DNA of 10,466 nucleotides from Candidatus Kuenenia stuttgartensis (GTDB lineage Bacteria; Planctomycetota; UBA1135; UBA2386), in assembly GCA_945861365.1 (NCBI GenBank), contig CAMAUH010000110.1:1-10466 (forward strand), in the 5' to 3' direction. Made by a program: the position numbers and the translations under genes. The notes beneath the pieces are model-generated. The model worked only from the letters and a program-made list of their open reading frames with translations, was not told the origin of the DNA and did no database searches. Positions 6,798 through 10,466 of this stretch are shown here, in pieces. The stretch's first letter is position 1. Each line of letters opens with the position of its first letter.

Positions 6798-8273
6798 TCA
6801 GGCGCCGGTCAGCGCGCGGTAGAGCGCCACGTACTCGGGACCCTGGCGGTCCCAGCTGAAGTCGCGCTGCATGCCGTTCTTGATCAGTTGCTGCCAGCCG
6901 CGCTGGTCGCGCCAGTTGCGCAGCACCCAGTCCATGGTGCCGGCCAACGCGTGGCTGCTGAACTCGTCGAACAGGAAGCCGGTGCCGGTGCGGGTCGCCG
7001 GATCCCACGGATCGACGGTGTCGGCGAGGCCGCCGGTGCGGCGCACGATCGGCGGGGTGCCGTAGCGCAGGCTGTACATCTGGTTCAGCCCGCACGGCTC
7101 GAAGCGGCTCGGCATCAGGAAGGCGTCGCTGCCGGCCTCGATCCAGTGCGCGAGGTCTTCCTGGAAGCCGCGGTAGATGGAGACCTTGTTCGGCCAGGTG
7201 TCTCGCAGCCACTGGAAGTACTTCTCGGTCTTCTCTTCACCGGTGCCGAGCACGCACAGGCGCATGTCTTCGCGCTGCAGGAAGATCGGGATCGAGTCGG
7301 CGAACAGTTCGAAGCCCTTCTGCGCGGTCAGCCGCGACACCACGCCGAACACCGGCGCGCGCGGATCGTGCGGCAGCTGGAAGCGCTGCAGCATCGCCGC
7401 CTTCATCTTCGCCTTGCCGCTGAGGTCGTTGGCCGTGAAGTGGTGCGGGATGCGCGGGTCGTCGGCCGGGTTCCACTCGCCGTAGTCGACGCCGTTGACG
7501 ATGCCGACCAGGTCGGCACTGCGCGACCGCAGCAGTTCCTGCATGCCCATGCCGAACTCGTCGGTCTGGATCTCGCGCGCGTAGGTGCGCGACACGGTGC
7601 TGAGCTTGGTGGCATGCAGCACGCCGGTCTTCAGGAACGACAGGTTGCCGTCGCGCAGGTCGCCGTGGTGCACGTGCGCGCGCTGGTCGCCGAGGCCCAG
7701 CGTGTCCAGCATCGAGTCCTTGAAGAAGCCCTGGTAGCCGATGTTGTGGATCGTCAGCAGCGTCTTGGTGCCGGCGAACAGCTTGTCCCACGCGTAGACG
7801 GTGCGCAGGTAGAGCGGCAGCAGGGCGGTGTGCCAGTCGTTGCAGTGCACGACATCGGGCGCCCACTGCAGGCGCTGGCAGGTCTCCAGCACGGCGCGGC
7901 TCAACAGGCCGAAGCGCAGCGCTTCGTCGCCGTCCTCGGTGTAGATGCCGTCGCGGTCGTACAGCTCCTTGCAGTCGATGAAGTAGACCGGGACCTCGCT
8001 TTGCGGCAGCGGGGCGGTGCGGATCGAGAAGCGGATCGTGCGCTGCGGGAAGCGCACGTCGATGTTCTGCGCACCGGTGAGCGGCGTGGTCTTCAGGCCG
8101 CTCTTCGCGATGCGCTGGTAGAACGGCAGGAAGACGCGGACGTCGTGGCCGGGGCCTTGCGGGGCCTTCTTGCCGAGCCAGCGGCCGAGGCCGAGCAGCA
8201 CGTCGGCGAGACCGCCGGTCTTCGCGAAGGGGGCGACTTCGGACGCAGCGAGAGCGAGGCGCAGCGGACGCAT
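6798..8273 (-). CDS. glgA: Glycogen synthase, ADP-glucose type (GT5)
   Basis: Predicted 491 residues, the usual GlgA length (about 480). It extends alpha-1,4-glucan using ADP-glucose in the cytoplasm. The N-terminal GT-B domain has the nucleotide-sugar loop VAPFAKTGGLADV with Lys18, and HCNDWHTALLPLYL (143-156) with His148 in the active site; HNIGYQG (176-182) follows. The C-terminal domain has NGVDYGEWNP (260-269), SRLTAQKG (313-320, Arg314 and Lys319 for phosphate binding), SRFEPCGLNQMYSLRYG (389-405) with Glu392, and RTGGLADTV (412-420). All motifs are intact, so it should be active. The ATG at 8273 puts KTGGL at residues 18-22, close to the usual position near residue 15. No glgB, glgC or glgP is present in the window; its partner is the ATP-grasp gene A just downstream. 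It is transcribed away from ATP-grasp gene B through a shared control region. Confidence 0.95.
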   Translation of the reverse strand: MRPLRLALAASEVAPFAKTGGLADVLLGLGRWLGKKAPQGPGHDVRVFLPFYQRIAKSGLKTTPLTGAQNIDVRFPQRTIRFSIRTAPLPQSEVPVYFIDCKELYDRDGIYTEDGDEALRFGLLSRAVLETCQRLQWAPDVVHCNDWHTALLPLYLRTVYAWDKLFAGTKTLLTIHNIGYQGFFKDSMLDTLGLGDQRAHVHHGDLRDGNLSFLKTGVLHATKLSTVSRTYAREIQTDEFGMGMQELLRSRSADLVGIVNGVDYGEWNPADDPRIPHHFTANDLSGKAKMKAAMLQRFQLPHDPRAPVFGVVSRLTAQKGFELFADSIPIFLQREDMRLCVLGTGEEKTEKYFQWLRDTWPNKVSIYRGFQEDLAHWIEAGSDAFLMPSRFEPCGLNQMYSLRYGTPPIVRRTGGLADTVDPWDPATRTGTGFLFDEFSSHALAGTMDWVLRNWRDQRGWQQLIKNGMQRDFSWDRQGPEYVALYRALTGA

Positions 8274-8282
8274 GGGAGCCCG

Positions 8283-8288
8283 ATGTTG
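8283..8288 (-). promoter_or_regulatory. Weak -10-like hexamer before glgA
   Basis: Read on the minus strand this is CAACAT, keeping the conserved A at position 2 and T at position 6. It ends exactly 9 bases before the glgA ATG, the same spacing as the TAnnnT boxes before the genes at 2791 and 8384. There is no clear -35 box and no Shine-Dalgarno sequence. Alone it would be weak evidence; the repeated spacing is the reason for listing it. Confidence 0.25.
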
Positions 8289-8326
8289 GCACCCGCGAGC
8301 GGTGGGTGCGAGCGCAAAGGTGCGGT

Positions 8327-8352
8327 GCTGTCACGGAACGCACCGTGGCAGC
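8327..8352. promoter_or_regulatory. Operator-like inverted repeat in the divergent glgA / ATP-grasp B control region
   Basis: GCTGTCACGG (8327-8336) and CCGTGGCAGC (8343-8352) are inverted copies with nine of ten positions complementary (the mismatch would be a G-U pair in RNA), separated by AACGCA. The centre is about 44 bases before the start of gene B and 66 before glgA. The right arm reaches the place expected for a -35 box of the TAGCCT promoter at 8369-8374. Its place in the only sizeable gap between divergent genes fits a dimeric regulator binding site acting on one or both promoters; it could also form a hairpin if transcribed. A second, overlapping small dyad, GGTGCG (8319-8324) with CGCACC (8339-8344), is also present. 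Confidence 0.5.
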
Positions 8353-8368
8353 GCGCCCGAGCCGGGGC

Positions 8369-8374
8369 TAGCCT
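8369..8374 (+). promoter_or_regulatory. TAnnnT -10-like element before ATP-grasp gene B
   Basis: TAGCCT lies 9 bases before the ATG at 8384, matching TACGCT before the esterase gene. A start point about 7 bases downstream would leave two or three leader bases. No Shine-Dalgarno sequence occurs in the 30 bases before the start. The dyad at 8327-8352 lies just upstream. Confidence 0.4.
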
Positions 8375-8383
8375 GACCCGCTC

Positions 8384-9619
8384 ATGGTGCACGTCGTCTT
8401 CGCCATTCCGTTCGCGATGGAGAACACGCTGCGCTTCGCGCGCGCGACCGCCTCGCTGCCCGGAGTGCAACTCAGCGTCGTCACCCAGGACGCGCCCGAG
8501 AAGTTCCCCGACGACTTTCGCGCGCTGCTCGCCGGGTTCCAACGCGTGCCCGACGCGATGGCGGTCCGCGACCTGGTCGCCGGCATCCAGGCGCTCGCCG
8601 CCAAACTCGGCCCCGCCGAACGGCTGCTCGGCATCCTCGAGAACCTGCAGGAAGCGCTCGCCGCCGTGCGCGAGCAGCTGCGCATCCGCGGCATGGACGC
8701 GGTCACCGCGCGCAACTTCCGCGACAAGGCGCGCATGAAGGACCTGTTCGCCGCCAACGACCTGCCGTGCGCGCGCCACAAGCTGTGCGCGACCAGCGGC
8801 GACGCGTTCGCGTTCGCCAAGCAGGTCGGCTACCCGCTGGTCGGCAAGCCGCCGGCCGGGGCGGGCGCCAAGGCCACTGCGCGCGTCGACGGCCCCGACG
8901 ACCTGACCCGGTTCCTGCAGCAGTCGCCGCCGGGCAAGGGCCGCGAAGTGCTGCTCGAGGAGTTCGTCGTCGGCCGCGAGTTCTCGTTCGACACCGTGAC
9001 CCTGCACGGCCAGCACGTGTTCCACAACATCTGCTGCTACTACCCGACGCCGCTGGAGGTCATGGAAAACCCGTGGATCCAGTGGGCGGTCGTGCTGCCG
9101 CAGGACATCGGCGGCGTCGAGTTCGCCGACATCCACCGCACCGGTCCGCGCGCGCTGAGCACGCTCGGCATGTGGACCGGCATGTCGCACATGGAGTGGT
9201 TCCGCCGCAAGGACGGCACCATCGCCATCGGTGAGGTCGCCGCGCGGCCGCCGGGGGCGCAGTTCATGACGCTGATGAGCTACGTCTGCGAGGCGGACCT
9301 GTATCGCTCGTTCGCCGAATTGATGGTGTTCGAGACCTTCGCGCCGCTCGAGCGTCGTCACGCCGCCGGGGCCGCCTACCTGCGCGGGCAGGGCGGCGCC
9401 GGCAAGCCGGAGGCGGTCGTGCGCGCCGTGCACGGCCTCGAAGCGATGCAGCGCGAAGTCGGCGAACTGGTCGTCGAGGCGCGCCTGCCGACCATCGGCA
9501 AGGCGCCGAACACCAGCTACGAAGGCGACGGCTTCGTCATCGTCCGCCACCCCGACACCCGCGTCGTCACCAAGGCCGTGCAGCACATCGTCAGCACGGT
9601 GCGCGTCGAACTCGGCTAG
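8384..9619 (+). CDS. ATP-grasp ligase-like protein B (divergent paralogue)
   Basis: Predicted 411 residues, cytoplasmic. It aligns with protein A along its full length: MVHVVFAIPF at the N-terminus, FRDKARMKDLF (112-122), ATP loop GYPLVGKPPAGAGAKAT (149-165) with Lys155, LEEFVVG (191-197), the block around CCYYP (217-221), ENPWI (228-232), SHMEWF (268-273), GEVAARPPG (283-291) with Glu284, and a C-terminal section with VRHPDTRVV. Two positions differ from A and C: the loop reads KPPAGAG instead of KP(L/I)DGAG, losing the Asp, and the N-terminal domain is less alike. The usual Asn of the metal motif is Ala. The ATG at 8384 is followed directly by GTG (8387), and a start there would give MHVVF exactly as in paralogue A. 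It heads the rightward unit with gene C 20 bases behind it. Substrate unknown; a changed specificity or a partner role to C is possible. Confidence 0.82.
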   Translation: MVHVVFAIPFAMENTLRFARATASLPGVQLSVVTQDAPEKFPDDFRALLAGFQRVPDAMAVRDLVAGIQALAAKLGPAERLLGILENLQEALAAVREQLRIRGMDAVTARNFRDKARMKDLFAANDLPCARHKLCATSGDAFAFAKQVGYPLVGKPPAGAGAKATARVDGPDDLTRFLQQSPPGKGREVLLEEFVVGREFSFDTVTLHGQHVFHNICCYYPTPLEVMENPWIQWAVVLPQDIGGVEFADIHRTGPRALSTLGMWTGMSHMEWFRRKDGTIAIGEVAARPPGAQFMTLMSYVCEADLYRSFAELMVFETFAPLERRHAAGAAYLRGQGGAGKPEAVVRAVHGLEAMQREVGELVVEARLPTIGKAPNTSYEGDGFVIVRHPDTRVVTKAVQHIVSTVRVELG

Positions 9620-9639
9620 CACGAGGCTCCCGAACTCCC

Positions 9640-10466
9640 ATGCACGTCATCTACCTCAGTCCAGGTTTCCCGGCCGAGATGCCGCTGTTCGTGCGCGGCC
9701 TCGCCAAGGTCGGCGCCAAGGTGCTCGGCGTCGGCGACCAGCCGGCCGCGGCGCTGCCGCCCGAAGCGCGCGAAGCGCTGCACGACTACCTGCAGGTATC
9801 GTCGTTCGGCGACGAAGCGAAGGTCATCGCCGAGGTGCGCGCGTGGTTGCGCGGCCGTTCCATCGACCGCGTCGAGTGCCTGTGGGAGCGCTTGATGTAC
9901 CTGGCGGCGGCGCTGCGCGAGGCGTTCTCGCTGCCGGGCATGTCGCGCGCGCAGACCGCGGTGTTCCGCGACAAGGAAGCGATGAAGCAGGCGGTCGAGA
10001 AGGCCGGCCTGCGCGTGCCGCGCCACGGCCGCGCGCGGTCGACGGTCGAGGCGTGGGCGGCGGTCGAGCGCACCGGCTATCCGGCGATCGTCAAGCCGAT
10101 CGACGGGGCCGGCAGCAAGGACACGTACCGCTGCAACGACAAGCGCGAGTTCGCCGAAGCGCTCGGCAAGGTCAAGCACATCGACGAGCTGTCGATCGAG
10201 GAGTTCATCGAGGGCGAGGAACTGACCTACGACACGGTGTGTGCCGACGGCCGCATCCTGTTCGAGAACGTCGCCTGGTACAAGCCGAAGCCGATGATCC
10301 TGGCGCAGAACCCGTGGATCTCGATGCAGAACATCGTGCTGCGCGACATCACGCAGGAGATGCCGCGGCCGGGCGTCGAGCTCGGCCACGGCGTGCTGAA
10401 GGCACTGGGCTTCCAGACCGGCTTCACGCACATGGAGTGGTTCCGCACGCCGAAGGGCGAGGCGGT
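9640..10466 (+). CDS. ATP-grasp ligase-like protein C (3' end outside window)
   Basis: The frame runs from the ATG at 9640 past the right edge; 275 residues are visible of perhaps 400. Seen in order: MHVIYLSPGFP at the N-terminus, close to protein A (shared pattern P-x-F/GFP, F-x-RGL, ALPxE-x-RE within the first 45 residues); ECLWERLMYLAAALREA (79-95); FRDKEAMKQAVEKAG (109-123); ATP loop GYPAIVKPIDGAGSKDT (146-161 plus one) with Lys152; SIEEFIEGEE (185-194); AQNPWIS (222-228); and THMEWF (263-268). The metal-binding Glu block and the C-terminal section lie beyond the window. It begins 20 bases after the stop of gene B and is very likely in the same operon; a GAGG about 13 bases before the ATG is a weak and rather distant ribosome site. 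Substrate unknown. It is nearer to A than to B in the N-terminal domain and the ATP loop. Confidence 0.82.
   Translation, partial: MHVIYLSPGFPAEMPLFVRGLAKVGAKVLGVGDQPAAALPPEAREALHDYLQVSSFGDEAKVIAEVRAWLRGRSIDRVECLWERLMYLAAALREAFSLPGMSRAQTAVFRDKEAMKQAVEKAGLRVPRHGRARSTVEAWAAVERTGYPAIVKPIDGAGSKDTYRCNDKREFAEALGKVKHIDELSIEEFIEGEELTYDTVCADGRILFENVAWYKPKPMILAQNPWISMQNIVLRDITQEMPRPGVELGHGVLKALGFQTGFTHMEWFRTPKGEA

Noticed and set aside
5372..8738. Long plus-strand open frames opposite ATP-grasp A and glgA (5372-6859 and 6690-8738).
   Set aside because: Both are shadows of strongly supported minus-strand genes, show repetitive Arg/Ala/Val/Gln-rich composition, and run across the start regions and control region of real genes.
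8093..10431. Long minus-strand open frames opposite ATP-grasp B and C (8093-9622 and 9616-10431).
   Set aside because: They mirror two genes with conserved ATP-grasp motifs and carry no domain of their own; the composition is that of an antisense shadow.

Overview
This is a very GC-rich window (about 70% by eye) with dense coding on both strands. It suggests a high-GC bacterium, most likely a planctomycete. The main pointer is the first, incomplete gene: its tail has the charged coiled-coil and TPR layout that follows the membrane helix in many planctomycete serine/threonine kinases. A secreted Asp-box propeller protein and a secreted sialate O-acetylesterase-type enzyme fit that assignment but do not prove it. 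There are no tRNA or rRNA genes, CRISPR arrays or insertion sequences that I can see.

Left part (1-5484), all on the plus strand: the TPR tail of a probable kinase (2-1639); an exported YCF48/BNR-like beta-propeller protein (1698-2756); an exported SASA-family carbohydrate esterase (2791-4701); and an Sfp-type 4'-phosphopantetheinyl transferase (4753-5484). Gaps are 34-58 bases. Shine-Dalgarno sequences are absent or weak, and TAnnnT-type -10 hexamers sit just in front of several start codons, so some transcripts may have almost no leader. Two small GC hairpins follow the first and third genes.

Right part (5552-10466): two divergent transcription units share a 110-base control region (8274-8383). 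Leftward runs a glycogen synthase gene (glgA) followed after 25 bases by an ATP-grasp ligase gene (called A here). Rightward run two more ATP-grasp genes (B, then C after 20 bases); C runs off the window. The three ATP-grasp proteins are paralogues, alike from the N-terminal strand to the end where this can be compared, but none is a standard housekeeping ligase that I can name. The shared control region holds a 10-bp-arm dyad (8327-8352) that looks like an operator.

The most interesting unit is this cluster of a glucan synthase gene with three diverged ATP-grasp ligases, next to a convergent phosphopantetheinyl transferase. It could be a small biosynthetic locus, for example stepwise amide-bond formation, but substrate and product cannot be read from sequence. 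All other long open frames here lie opposite or out of frame with these genes and look like products of the GC-rich third codon position.
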